Assembly (NCBI GenBank): GCA_002483365.1
Contig: DLHT01000006.1
Location: 431,524-495,523 of the forward strand
Length of the DNA: 64,000 bases
Direction of reading: 5' to 3'
Source of the DNA: Cellvibrio sp. UBA7661
GTDB lineage: Bacteria; Pseudomonadota; Gammaproteobacteria; Pseudomonadales; Cellvibrionaceae
A model generated the notes under the pieces. It made no database searches and was not told the origin of the DNA. It saw only the letters and a list, made by a program, of their open reading frames with translations. Position 1 is the first letter of the stretch. The number at the start of each line of letters is the position of its first letter. Shown piece by piece: positions 1 through 7,775 of the stretch. Made by a program: the position numbers and the translations under genes.

Positions 1-2277
1 TGCGGGCAAAGGCTTGCTATAAAGATAGCCCTGCGCTGTATCACAACCATATTGCTTTAATAATAATTTAATCGCCTCGGATTCAACGCCTTCAGCTGTA
101 ACACTCAAGCCCAATGTATGCCCAAGGTCAATTGTTGAACGCACAATGAGTTGGTCATCTGCACTGGTGTCTAAATTCAAAATAAAGGATTTATCAATTT
201 TTAATTCAGAGACAGGTAATTTTTTTAATTGTGACAGCGAGGAATAGCCCGTACCGAAATCATCAATTGACAATGTCAGCCCCAGATCGCGCAAGCGTCG
301 TAAATTGTTTAAACATTTATCAGCTTCGCGCATGATTGCGCTTTCGGTGATTTCCAAATACAGATTTTCTGCAGGCACTTTATATGTTTGCAATAATTCG
401 GCGACGTATGCAGGTAAATCATCAACCAATAAATCCAATGCCGATAAATTAACTGAACAGGTTATTGTTATTTTTTCATCGAGCAGCGTACGCAATTGTG
501 CGACGGCTGTTTTCAATGCCCAGCGAGTCAAGAGCGTGATCTGGCCGGAACTTTCAATAACACCGATAAATTCTTCCGGATTGATAAAACCCATTTCCGG
601 ATGATGCCAACGCACCAACGCCTCGGCACCCAATATATGGGGTCGTTCAAGATTGACTTTGGGTTGGTAATACAAACTGATATGGCCGTTTTTTAACGAG
701 TTTTCAAATTCGCGGAATAAGTATAACCGGCGCAAGTGTTTTTCATCCCACCCCTGTTTATACCAACTGGTGTGCCTTTCACTATTGCGTCCTTCATTTA
801 ATGCAAGGTTTGCACGGCGCAATAATGCATCGGCTGCATCGGCATCTTCCGGATAACTCGCCAAGCCAATATTGATTTCAATACTCACCTGCAATCCATT
901 TACCAACAGAGGTGTTTTAAAAACGGAATGGATTAATTCGGCCTGCTCACTGACTGCTTCTTTATTGTCTGCCATCAGTATGACCAAAAATTCATCGCTA
1001 CCTAAACGCAACACGTCGCCGTGCGTAAGTATGCGCGCAATTTTTTGCCCTACTTCACGCAATACCGCATCACCAATTTCCTGACTGAGTTCGTCATTGA
1101 TCTGGGTAAAATTTTTAATATCGATCACTAATAAATAGACCGATTTTTTAAGTGGATGCGAGCGTGAAATTGCATCTTCCAATTCCGGGAACACCCGCAG
1201 CCGGTTGGGCAAGCCGGTGAGTGGATCATGCTCCGATTGATAAAGTACTTGTTGCTCTCGTTCGCCAATCGCTTGTTGCATCGAAATAAATGCCCGCGCC
1301 AAATCACCCAATTCATCTTTGGATGTCACCGCGATGGGCGTTGCATAAAAACCGCTGGCAATTTTCCGTGCGATATCCGCCAGCAAGCGTACAGGGCGCG
1401 TCACACTGCGCGCTAAAAATAACGCGGCGACACCGGCAAGCACCGCAAACACCAAAGCCAAAATAAACAATTGGACATTTAACCGTGAAAAAGGCGCCAT
1501 CACCTGACTGAGAGGCACTTGCAATACCGCAAGCAACTGATTGTTTTGGCGCGACGCAGGTACCACTAACGTAATCAAGTCATCATAAACAAACACTTCT
1601 CCTTGTTTCGTATCGCGATTGAGTTGCTTGACTAAAGCATCGCGTGACAAGCCCGCTTGGGTACCATTTAAATAACGAAACTCCTGCCCGTCATGCATCA
1701 CAAAAGATACTTCCAAGCCGGTCAAGCGCTGCAAGTCATGACTGAATTCTTGCTTGATTTCAAACCCCATACCAGCAAGGCCAATAATGACCGGCGCTTT
1801 TACTGCAAACATTACAAATTGATAGGCACGACCATCGATAATAATAATGTCATAAGCCTGTCCGCGATGTTGTGCCTGCGTTTTCAAGCTATTAAATTCG
1901 TCGGTAATTTGCAGGCCGAACATTTCATCACTGGCAATAAATTTTCCATCGCGGGTGATAAGTACGCCGATATCCGCTTTGACTCGTGCAGAGTGATTGA
2001 TTAATGCCGATGCAATGGTTTTTTCATCGCTGGTGGCAACAGCATCTTTAAATCCAAAATCTTCCGTCAATACTTTTACCGACAGTGCCAACTGCTCAAT
2101 ATTTTTTTGCATGATGCGGGTGAATAACTCACCGCCTGAAAGCAGTTCGGCCCGCGCATTTTGGGTAACTGCCTGATTGATCACGAAACGGGTTGCTAAA
2201 TGAGAAACACCTTCCAGTACTACGACCAGACCTATCAGGAAGGTCAGTAATTTCAGCAGGTAGCTAAAACGAGGCAT
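1..2277 (-). CDS. Membrane-anchored GGDEF-EAL protein, probable c-di-GMP phosphodiesterase (3' end cut by window edge)
   Basis: Translated directly from the minus strand: an ATG at 2277 opens a frame without stops to position 1, so 759 residues are visible. Order: membrane segment near residues 7-27, a periplasmic sensor of about 235 residues (Cache-like by size and layout), membrane segment near 267-288, a HAMP-like linker, GGDEF near 350-510, then EAL. The GGDEF signature is degenerate (LRLGSDEF), so cyclase activity is doubtful. The EAL part looks intact: GAEALVRW, SVNLSA, LEITES, DDFGTGYSSL, ELKIDKSF and TAEGVE supply the metal-binding and catalytic residues. I infer a phosphodiesterase controlled by a periplasmic signal. 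It lies 13 bases after the cupredoxin gene on the same strand. Only the last few residues should be missing, because the QGYLYSKPLP motif that ends EAL domains is at the edge. Confidence 0.9.
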   Translation of the reverse strand, partial: MPRFSYLLKLLTFLIGLVVVLEGVSHLATRFVINQAVTQNARAELLSGGELFTRIMQKNIEQLALSVKVLTEDFGFKDAVATSDEKTIASALINHSARVKADIGVLITRDGKFIASDEMFGLQITDEFNSLKTQAQHRGQAYDIIIIDGRAYQFVMFAVKAPVIIGLAGMGFEIKQEFSHDLQRLTGLEVSFVMHDGQEFRYLNGTQAGLSRDALVKQLNRDTKQGEVFVYDDLITLVVPASRQNNQLLAVLQVPLSQVMAPFSRLNVQLFILALVFAVLAGVAALFLARSVTRPVRLLADIARKIASGFYATPIAVTSKDELGDLARAFISMQQAIGEREQQVLYQSEHDPLTGLPNRLRVFPELEDAISRSHPLKKSVYLLVIDIKNFTQINDELSQEIGDAVLREVGQKIARILTHGDVLRLGSDEFLVILMADNKEAVSEQAELIHSVFKTPLLVNGLQVSIEINIGLASYPEDADAADALLRRANLALNEGRNSERHTSWYKQGWDEKHLRRLYLFREFENSLKNGHISLYYQPKVNLERPHILGAEALVRWHHPEMGFINPEEFIGVIESSGQITLLTRWALKTAVAQLRTLLDEKITITCSVNLSALDLLVDDLPAYVAELLQTYKVPAENLYLEITESAIMREADKCLNNLRRLRDLGLTLSIDDFGTGYSSLSQLKKLPVSELKIDKSFILNLDTSADDQLIVRSTIDLGHTLGLSVTAEGVESEAIKLLLKQYGCDTAQGYLYSKPLPA

Positions 2278-2290
2278 GAGTCAACTGCAC

Positions 2291-2926
2291 CTAAAACAAA
2301 TCGGAAAATTCATCGGTAGAATCATCCGTTGGCGGCGAACTTAAATTATCCAGCGTGATCGTTTTTTGTGTGGCGTTTGTTTCACTTAATTGGATTTGTG
2401 CCGCAGGATAATCTTCACTTAATTGCGGATGATGGATTTGCAATTGATAATTTCCTGCAGGCGCATTGACCTGCAACATTCCCTGCGCATCACTCACTGC
2501 GAAATAAGGCGTTTCCAATACGTAGATGTAAGCCACCATTGAATCATGGATATTGCAGCCGAGCACAACAGTGCCCGGCTTATCAAATAACACCGGCTCA
2601 GCAGTCAATCCGTGATACAGGCGCAACTCGAATTTTTTTGCTGGGGAAAATGAATAGACGTGATGGCGGATATCATCACTATTGGGAAATTTCACCTGTG
2701 TGTTGACACGGATAGCCAACACCTTTGGCACAAACATTTTTTCACGCTGGTCCATCTCAGCGGTGGGCAGACTACTGTAATCAACCGGTGTTTGCGGAAC
2801 CAAGGCCGCAACAACATCCGGTATAGGTTTTCCCTGTGAGTCTTTTATCGCGATTGCAAGTTGCGCAGAAAAAACCGGTAAGGATGTGAAGCATAATAAA
2901 CACAGCAGCGTCCGGAAAAAAATCAT
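2291..2926 (-). CDS. Periplasmic cupredoxin-like (type 1 copper) protein
   Basis: A 211-residue exported protein with an N-terminal signal peptide ending near VFSA. The middle carries the arrangement of a plastocyanin-type copper site: His88/His89 (DIRHHVYSF), then Cys124, His127 and Met130 in GCNIHDSM. A short beta-rich segment follows (NAPAGNYQLQIHHP), like carboxypeptidase-regulatory domains, and an acidic tail. Databases often label such proteins methylamine utilisation protein; no methylamine genes are nearby. I chose the ATG at 2926 because AGGA lies 8 bases upstream; an ATG at 2935 in the same frame is possible. The AGGA sits just after the stop of the diguanylate cyclase gene, suggesting translational coupling. 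Being placed between two c-di-GMP genes suggests copper binding or redox state feeds into that signalling; this is inference. Confidence 0.8.
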   Translation of the reverse strand: MIFFRTLLCLLCFTSLPVFSAQLAIAIKDSQGKPIPDVVAALVPQTPVDYSSLPTAEMDQREKMFVPKVLAIRVNTQVKFPNSDDIRHHVYSFSPAKKFELRLYHGLTAEPVLFDKPGTVVLGCNIHDSMVAYIYVLETPYFAVSDAQGMLQVNAPAGNYQLQIHHPQLSEDYPAAQIQLSETNATQKTITLDNLSSPPTDDSTDEFSDLF

Positions 2927-2939
2927 AACGATCATCCTA

Positions 2940-4625
2940 TCAAACGAGCTGGCAGCGATTCCTGCCCAATGACTTGGCGGTATAGAGCGCCTGGTCAGCG
3001 CGGTCGAATGCCATATCCAACATATCACCGGTTTTAAATTCGGTTACGCCTACAGATAACGTAATCGACATGGGCTGGTCTTTGTAATTGAACGCTGCAC
3101 TGGCAATCGCTTCGCGTATTTTTTCAAGCACTGCCAACGCCGTTTGGCTGTCTGTTTCGGGCATAAGTGCAACAAATTCTTCGCCACCATAACGGCAGAA
3201 AAAATCTACTTCGCGCAGGCGCGTGGCAATTGATCGCCCAATCACTTTAATCACCCTGTCACCCGCCTGGTGGCCATAGGTATCATTAATTTTTTTGAAA
3301 TGATCAATATCAAAAATAGCAATGGTGAGCGGCCGACCATAGCGCTGCCAGCGTTGGACTTCTGCCTGCGCGCGCTCGTTGTAAGCCTCGCGGTTGGGCA
3401 ACTCAGTGAGCGGATCACGCAACGCTTTTTGACGATGGTTTTCGAGCGTAGTGCGGTTTTTTTCCGCCTCCACTTCCATGGTCTTGATTTTGGCTCCGAG
3501 CGTTTGCAATTGCTCAGCCAACGCTTGTTGTGCGTGATCGGTCTGCTGGTAGTGATCAATGACCTGACGGATATTGCCAAGCTGGGATTTCACATGATCT
3601 TTTAATTGGTTGATGTCAGTGGCACTGTCGGTTCTACTTTCCAGATCGCTCATGCCGCGCATCACATCATCTTGTAATTTGCGCGATGCAGCGCGCTCAC
3701 TTTCAGTATTTTTGACTGCGCCGCCCAACAACATATAAATTTCTGCCAATTCCTGATTGACGTTTTTCAGATAGGTTGCAAATGCATTATTGGCGGCGAG
3801 ATAAGCCTCCATCACCAGATCGCGCAGGTTCCCTAGCAGCGGTACCAAATTTTGGGCATTGATACCTTGCACCATATTTTTGCGCAGTGATTCCACTTTG
3901 GCTTTGATGGCAGACTCACTCTCCAGGCTCGTGAAAAACTGGTTGAGCACCTGATGGATTTGCTCTGCGTAAGCAGCGGTGAGATAGGTGTCTTGCGGGA
4001 CAGGTGATGTTTCCGGCGCTGACACATCAGGAAACGGAGCCGGTAAATTTTCAATAACACTGGCTTCGGTATCTGTATTGTCAGGGTCAGTATTTTTAGC
4101 GGCAGGTTTACCACCCAGTATCTTTCCAAACAACCCGCTTTTTGGCTGTTCAATTTCCGCAAGTGCCTGCTGTTGTATCCTCGCTAACTCTTGCAGCAAG
4201 GCGGGATAAAGACGCACTTTTTTGCTGCGCTGCGGCAACAGCGCCATGTATTCGCCCAACTCTTTTTTGACCGCGCGCGACAACTTGAATTGTTGCAGGG
4301 GCTTGGTGATATCTATCAGCGCTTGACGTATATCTTGCGCCCCCTGATCGCGGTGCCGCTCAAACTCCAGGGCGGCAGATTCCAGCTTGGAGAGCAGGCT
4401 GCTCATATCAACCGCGCTGATATCGGTGCGCAAGTGCTCGCGCAATCTGGCCATGATCAGGTCAAGGGTTTCATCCTGCCCATCGGCAGCAACACTGACA
4501 CGAACCAGGGCGCTACGCAGCAAGGCCTGTTGGGCAGCAAACTTTTTTTCTAACTGTTCCTGTTCATCGAGGGCATTAAGGTATTTCTCTCGCCAGTTAT
4601 TTTTATCGCCGGAATTGACTGTCAT
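2940..4625 (-). CDS. Diguanylate cyclase with long coiled N-terminal region (GGDEF)
   Basis: 561 residues. The C-terminal 170 form a GGDEF domain: DPLTELPNR at its start, FDIDHFKKINDTYGH, and the active-site GGEEF at 480-484. An RxxD inhibitory site (REVD, 471-474) lies five residues before it, so feedback control by c-di-GMP is expected. The first 390 residues have no membrane segment, look largely helical, and include an acidic, Pro-rich linker near 180-215 and a coiled coil just before the GGDEF domain. It makes c-di-GMP from two GTP in the cytoplasm. Its place two genes beyond dsbA resembles the GGDEF gene next to dsbA in Pseudomonas (PA5487, DgcH); I infer possible orthology. It heads the run GGDEF, cupredoxin, EAL. 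Confidence 0.9.
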   Translation of the reverse strand: MTVNSGDKNNWREKYLNALDEQEQLEKKFAAQQALLRSALVRVSVAADGQDETLDLIMARLREHLRTDISAVDMSSLLSKLESAALEFERHRDQGAQDIRQALIDITKPLQQFKLSRAVKKELGEYMALLPQRSKKVRLYPALLQELARIQQQALAEIEQPKSGLFGKILGGKPAAKNTDPDNTDTEASVIENLPAPFPDVSAPETSPVPQDTYLTAAYAEQIHQVLNQFFTSLESESAIKAKVESLRKNMVQGINAQNLVPLLGNLRDLVMEAYLAANNAFATYLKNVNQELAEIYMLLGGAVKNTESERAASRKLQDDVMRGMSDLESRTDSATDINQLKDHVKSQLGNIRQVIDHYQQTDHAQQALAEQLQTLGAKIKTMEVEAEKNRTTLENHRQKALRDPLTELPNREAYNERAQAEVQRWQRYGRPLTIAIFDIDHFKKINDTYGHQAGDRVIKVIGRSIATRLREVDFFCRYGGEEFVALMPETDSQTALAVLEKIREAIASAAFNYKDQPMSITLSVGVTEFKTGDMLDMAFDRADQALYTAKSLGRNRCQLV

Positions 4626-4681
4626 AACAACGTTGCGGACCTGTAAGGGGCTAAGTGGAGGGTACGAATGAGTATAGCCAT

Positions 4682-4716
4682 AAAAAAACCCGCACCAGTC
4701 ACCCGGTGCGGGTTTT
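4682..4716 (-). terminator. Intrinsic terminator of dsbA
   Basis: Arms AAACCCGCACC (4686-4696) and GGTGCGGGTTT (4705-4715) form a GC-rich stem. Read on the minus strand it is followed by seven T, just past the dsbA stop. The plus-strand T run is short, so it mainly serves the minus strand. Confidence 0.85.
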
Positions 4717-4741
4717 CGTTAATTTGTTTTTGCGTTCCGGA

Positions 4742-5392
4742 TCAGGGGGCTGGTGCTTTGAGTCCGCGCTCGGCACGCACTTTGGCTACCAGGAAATCCA
4801 CCACTTTCAGCATTTCCGCATGGCCGCCGGCCAAACGGGAACTGACGCGGTATTTGCCATCGACCACCATTTCCGGGGTGCCGGTTACCTTGTAGCTGCG
4901 CGCACGCGCTTCCGCTTGTTTGATTTGGCTGGTTACACCAAAGGAGTTGTAAGTACTCAATGCTTTGGCTTTATCAACACCATAGGCGGAAAAAAAGTCG
5001 GCCCACTGCTCTGCAGATACAATCTGTTTGTGCTCCAAATGCAGCGCTTTAAAGACATCCATATGGGTTTTATCTTTTACTTTCAAAGCAACGGATGTGT
5101 AGTAACCGCGAACCAATGGCTCCATTTGTGGATTCCACATAGCATGGGTTTGCGCCAGATAAACATCGTTAGATTGCTGTTTTTCCCAAGCCTGCAGCAT
5201 GGGTTCAAAATCGAAGCAATGTGGGCATGAATAAGCGAATACTTCTGCTACTTCAATTTTGCTCGGATCTGCGGTACGTACCGGCTGTTCCAGCAGCACA
5301 AAGTGCTTACCTTCCAGATACTCACTCGATGCCTCTTGGGCACAGGCGCTCAACGAGAAAACCAAGCCCATCAGGGCGGCCAAAATACGCAT
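4742..5392 (-). CDS. dsbA: Thiol:disulfide interchange protein DsbA, lipoprotein form
   Basis: 216 residues. DsbA introduces disulfide bonds into proteins in the periplasm. Seen: the active site Cys56-Pro-His-Cys59 (CPHC, as in E. coli DsbA) in a thioredoxin fold, and the cis-proline loop GTPEMVVDG near residue 175. The N terminus ends in a lipobox, LSAC with Cys17, so the mature protein is probably a lipid-anchored DsbA rather than the usual soluble one. It sits between cytochrome c4 and the GGDEF gene, as in Pseudomonas. It has its own terminator. Confidence 0.93.
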   Translation of the reverse strand: MRILAALMGLVFSLSACAQEASSEYLEGKHFVLLEQPVRTADPSKIEVAEVFAYSCPHCFDFEPMLQAWEKQQSNDVYLAQTHAMWNPQMEPLVRGYYTSVALKVKDKTHMDVFKALHLEHKQIVSAEQWADFFSAYGVDKAKALSTYNSFGVTSQIKQAEARARSYKVTGTPEMVVDGKYRVSSRLAGGHAEMLKVVDFLVAKVRAERGLKAPAP

Positions 5393-5529
5393 AAATCGCT
5401 CCTCAGTTATTTATTGATCAGCATCCAGGGGTTGTATAGATGTCGATTAGTCTTGCAAAACTGGTTCAAGTTCCGCAGGGGGTGCCGGATTCTCCAGCGC
5501 AGTACAGCTGATGTAAAGTGCGGCGCTAC

Positions 5530-5557
5530 AAAAAAAGGCGACCAAGGCCGCCTTTTT
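5530..5557 (-). terminator. Intrinsic terminator of the cytochrome c4 gene
   Basis: AAAAAGGCG / CGCCTTTTT arms around an eight-base loop, followed on the minus strand by a run of T. It lies about 65 bases past the cytochrome c4 stop codon. Confidence 0.75.
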
Positions 5558-5622
5558 ACATTTCTTATATCACCTGCCCGATCGCATCAAGCGACAAGCA
5601 TCATCCGATCAAGGATGAAAGA

Positions 5623-6306
5623 TCAATTAAGACCGGCAATATAGTTTGCCAACGCAATGATCTCCGCATCACTCAGCTTATCTGCAACTGAACGCATGAT
5701 CATTTGGTCGCCATCATTCGTACGATCACCTGCACGGAATGCGCGCAATTGCTTTTCGATGTACTCAGGATGTTGGCCACCCAAACGAGGGAAGCCTGCG
5801 GGAGCATTACCTTTGCCATCTGGCGCGTGACAACCGGCACAGGCTGGCACACCAGTGGTTCGGTTACCGGCACGATAGGTGCGCTCACCCAATTCCAAAC
5901 CATCTACTTTGATACCAGAGTTGGTCTGGACTTCAATCTTTTTGGAGCCGGATAACTGGGTCGTCTGGCTGGCATAGTGCGCAGCGATATCCGCCAGATC
6001 CTGCTCGTTCAGGCTTGCCAGAATCCCGGTCATTTCAAGGACTACACGGCCAGTCGTTGCTTTTTTGGCAGCATCTGTCTCCAGATCCCATGCCTGGATA
6101 TCCTGCAGCTGTTTCAGCAAATAGCGCTCGCCCAAACCAGCCAACTTCGGGAAAGTCCCGACCATGCTATTACCATCAGCACCATGGCAAGCACCGCATA
6201 CTGCGGCTTTGCTGGCACCGGCTGCAGCATCTCCTGCTGCCATAGCACCCTGGGCAACAGCAACCAAACCTAGTGATAAAAGGACATTTCTTACGATAAG
6301 TTTCAT
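5623..6306 (-). CDS. Dihaem cytochrome c4
   Basis: 227 residues. A periplasmic electron carrier that passes electrons to terminal oxidases. A signal peptide ends at AMAAG (about residue 24). Two similar halves each carry a CxxCH haem site: CGACH (37-41) and CAGCH (156-160), with distal methionines expected in the segments containing ILASL and MIMRSVADKL. Length and twin-domain layout match cytochrome c4. It is divergent from engB and precedes dsbA, the Pseudomonas order (PA5489-PA5492). Confidence 0.93.
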   Translation of the reverse strand: MKLIVRNVLLSLGLVAVAQGAMAAGDAAAGASKAAVCGACHGADGNSMVGTFPKLAGLGERYLLKQLQDIQAWDLETDAAKKATTGRVVLEMTGILASLNEQDLADIAAHYASQTTQLSGSKKIEVQTNSGIKVDGLELGERTYRAGNRTTGVPACAGCHAPDGKGNAPAGFPRLGGQHPEYIEKQLRAFRAGDRTNDGDQMIMRSVADKLSDAEIIALANYIAGLN

Positions 6307-6520
6307 TGGCTAATCCGATTTGATCGATGAATCTGATTGTTATGCGTACGTCTTTAAACAGGGAAAATCGCCAGGAGTCAGCTGCCGGTTCGCTTAATGG
6401 CAAGCCAACAGGCTACAATCGCACCCTAAATCCCGCTTTTGGCGCGCACGGCGGCCGGTAAAAGCGGCGGCATTATATTACCAACGCGCTAATAACACAC
6501 TATTTTGAAGGGTTATTATC

Positions 6521-7162
6521 TTGACCGAAATCGTATTTACCAAGGCTTATTTTACCAAGAGCGCCCCCAGCATCCGCGAGTGCCCGCCAGAAAACGGTTA
6601 CGAAGTGGCATTTGCAGGGCGCTCCAATGCCGGGAAATCCAGTGCTATCAACGCCTTAACTAACCAAAAGCTGGCGCGCACCAGTAAAACCCCCGGGCGT
6701 ACCCAGCTGATCAACTTCTTTAACCTGAGTGACACCCAACGCTTGGTTGACCTGCCCGGCTATGGTTATGCCAAGGTGTCGCGCGAACAAAAAGAGAAGT
6801 GGCAACGCGATTTATCGGAGTACCTGCAAAAGCGGCAATCCCTGCAAGGGCTAATTTTGCTGATGGATATCCGTCATCCACTCCAGGAATTTGATACCAC
6901 CATGCTTAACTGGGCGGTACGCGGCAACATGCCTGTGCATATATTGCTGACCAAAGCCGATAAACTCAGCCGCATGCAAGCCAACAATTCGCTTTTCGCG
7001 GTACAGAAACAACTCAAATTGATGAAATTGGGCAATGAAATCAGCGTGCAGTGTTTTTCTGCACTCAAAAATACCGGAATCGATGACCTGAAACACAAGC
7101 TCCAATCCTGGCTTGCACCTGAACAAAGCGAGCAATCGGCAGAAGACTCTACTGCCGAGTAG
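6521..7162 (+). CDS. engB: Ribosome biogenesis GTPase EngB (YsxC/YihA)
   Basis: 213 residues. An essential GTPase needed for large-subunit assembly. Seen: G1 loop GRSNAGKSS (33-41), G3 DLPGYGYA, G4 LTKADKLS and G5 SALK. The start is a TTG at 6521, preceded by GAAGGG at 6507-6512; no in-frame ATG lies near enough to replace it without losing G1. Transcribed away from cytochrome c4 and facing polA. The 3' end is followed by the small-RNA region, which is transcribed from the opposite strand. Confidence 0.95.
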   Translation: MTEIVFTKAYFTKSAPSIRECPPENGYEVAFAGRSNAGKSSAINALTNQKLARTSKTPGRTQLINFFNLSDTQRLVDLPGYGYAKVSREQKEKWQRDLSEYLQKRQSLQGLILLMDIRHPLQEFDTTMLNWAVRGNMPVHILLTKADKLSRMQANNSLFAVQKQLKLMKLGNEISVQCFSALKNTGIDDLKHKLQSWLAPEQSEQSAEDSTAE

Positions 7163-7197
7163 TATCAGGTAGTACCAGATAGTAGCGACACGCACGC

Positions 7198-7343
7198 AAA
7201 AAAAATCCGGTGATTCGATGAATCACCGGACAAAGGACTGGCACCCTTGGGGTGATGCCAGATGGGCTAGTAAACGGACACAAGCAAATCAACAAAAAAC
7301 TTCCACATGGCACCAGACCAACAACATCTGCTCACCATCAAGT
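7198..7343 (-). ncRNA. Candidate small RNA B (proximal to engB), ErsA/Spot 42-position
   Basis: Seen on the minus strand: GAACTT at 7377-7372, a 17-base spacer, TCATA at 7354-7350, then about 145 bases without a credible frame, ending in a perfect 11-bp stem (TCCGGTGATTC, 7206-7216, with its complement at 7220-7230) followed by eight T (7205-7198). An internal hairpin uses TGGCA (7239-7243) and TGCCA (7256-7260). Known: in Pseudomonas the envelope-stress sRNA ErsA (about 132 nt) is transcribed between engB and polA from an AlgU promoter (GAACTT, 16-17 bases, TCtgA); in enterobacteria Spot 42 sits here. The transcript start near 7343 is estimated from the -10 box. I infer an sRNA; no expression evidence is available. 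Confidence 0.6.
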
Positions 7344-7349
7344 TACCTG

Positions 7350-7377
7350 TATGACAGGATCGGCCAAACGAAAGTTC
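7350..7377 (-). promoter_or_regulatory. RpoE/AlgU-like promoter of sRNA B
   Basis: Minus strand -35 GAACTT (7377-7372), spacer of 17, -10 TCATA (7354-7350). The -35 is a perfect match to the RpoE/AlgU consensus and the -10 a partial one (TCnnA). Confidence 0.5.
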
Positions 7378-7471
7378 AGCAACAAACGTAAAGCTTTGTA
7401 ACTGCAACAGTTTTTGCACAATTGATAATTCAACAGCAAAACGACGGCGTCGAGAGGGGCAAATGACGGGC

Positions 7472-7573
7472 AAAAAAAACCCCGATATTATCGGGGTTGG
7501 CTTAGCTAATAACTTTGCTCAGCTGGCTTAAAAGCCATTAGGGGAGGAGTTAGCTCATGATCGTAAAACACAC
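7472..7573 (-). ncRNA. Candidate small RNA A (proximal to polA) with CU-rich anti-Shine-Dalgarno segment
   Basis: Seen on the minus strand: GAACTT (7606-7601), a 17-base spacer, TCTCA (7583-7579), then about 100 bases ending in a stem of AACCCCGAT (7478-7486) with ATCGGGGTT (7490-7498) and eight T (7479-7472). Near the middle the RNA reads AACUCCUCCCCUAAUGG, an exposed CU-rich stretch complementary to GGGGAGGAG-type ribosome binding sites. A small hairpin GGCUUUUAAGCC follows. This is the usual layout of an Hfq-dependent repressor RNA: seed, hairpin, terminator with U tail. The same terminator could instead end polA read-through, which I cannot exclude. The transcript start is estimated. Confidence 0.55.
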
Positions 7574-7578
7574 GTTAC

Positions 7579-7606
7579 TGAGACCCAGCCTTCTGCAAAT
7601 AAGTTC
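7579..7606 (-). promoter_or_regulatory. RpoE/AlgU-like promoter of sRNA A
   Basis: Minus strand -35 GAACTT (7606-7601), 17-base spacer, -10 TCTCA (7583-7579), one base off the TCTGA form of the consensus. It has the same geometry as the promoter of sRNA B about 230 bases further on. Confidence 0.5.
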
Positions 7607-7775
7607 AAACTATTTTTAAAAAAATTGCACAATCTTTTGTTAATTTGAAAATATTCTTAAATATCAAATAGTTAAAAAATAGAATCCGTGCAAAATTTTC
7701 CATATTCAGCATGAAGGCACCATTTTAACCAACCCAGTTCAGATTCTATTCAGATTAGCCAATGACCAGCCGTAC

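Noticed and set aside
4655..5230. Plus-strand frame of 191 codons opposite dsbA
   Set aside because: Antisense shadow: dsbA has its active site, lipobox and terminator on the minus strand, and the plus frame starts in that terminator.
7267..7473. A 68-codon minus-strand frame in the engB-polA gap
   Set aside because: No ribosome binding site, composition is not protein-like, and it is crossed by the sRNA B promoter signals.
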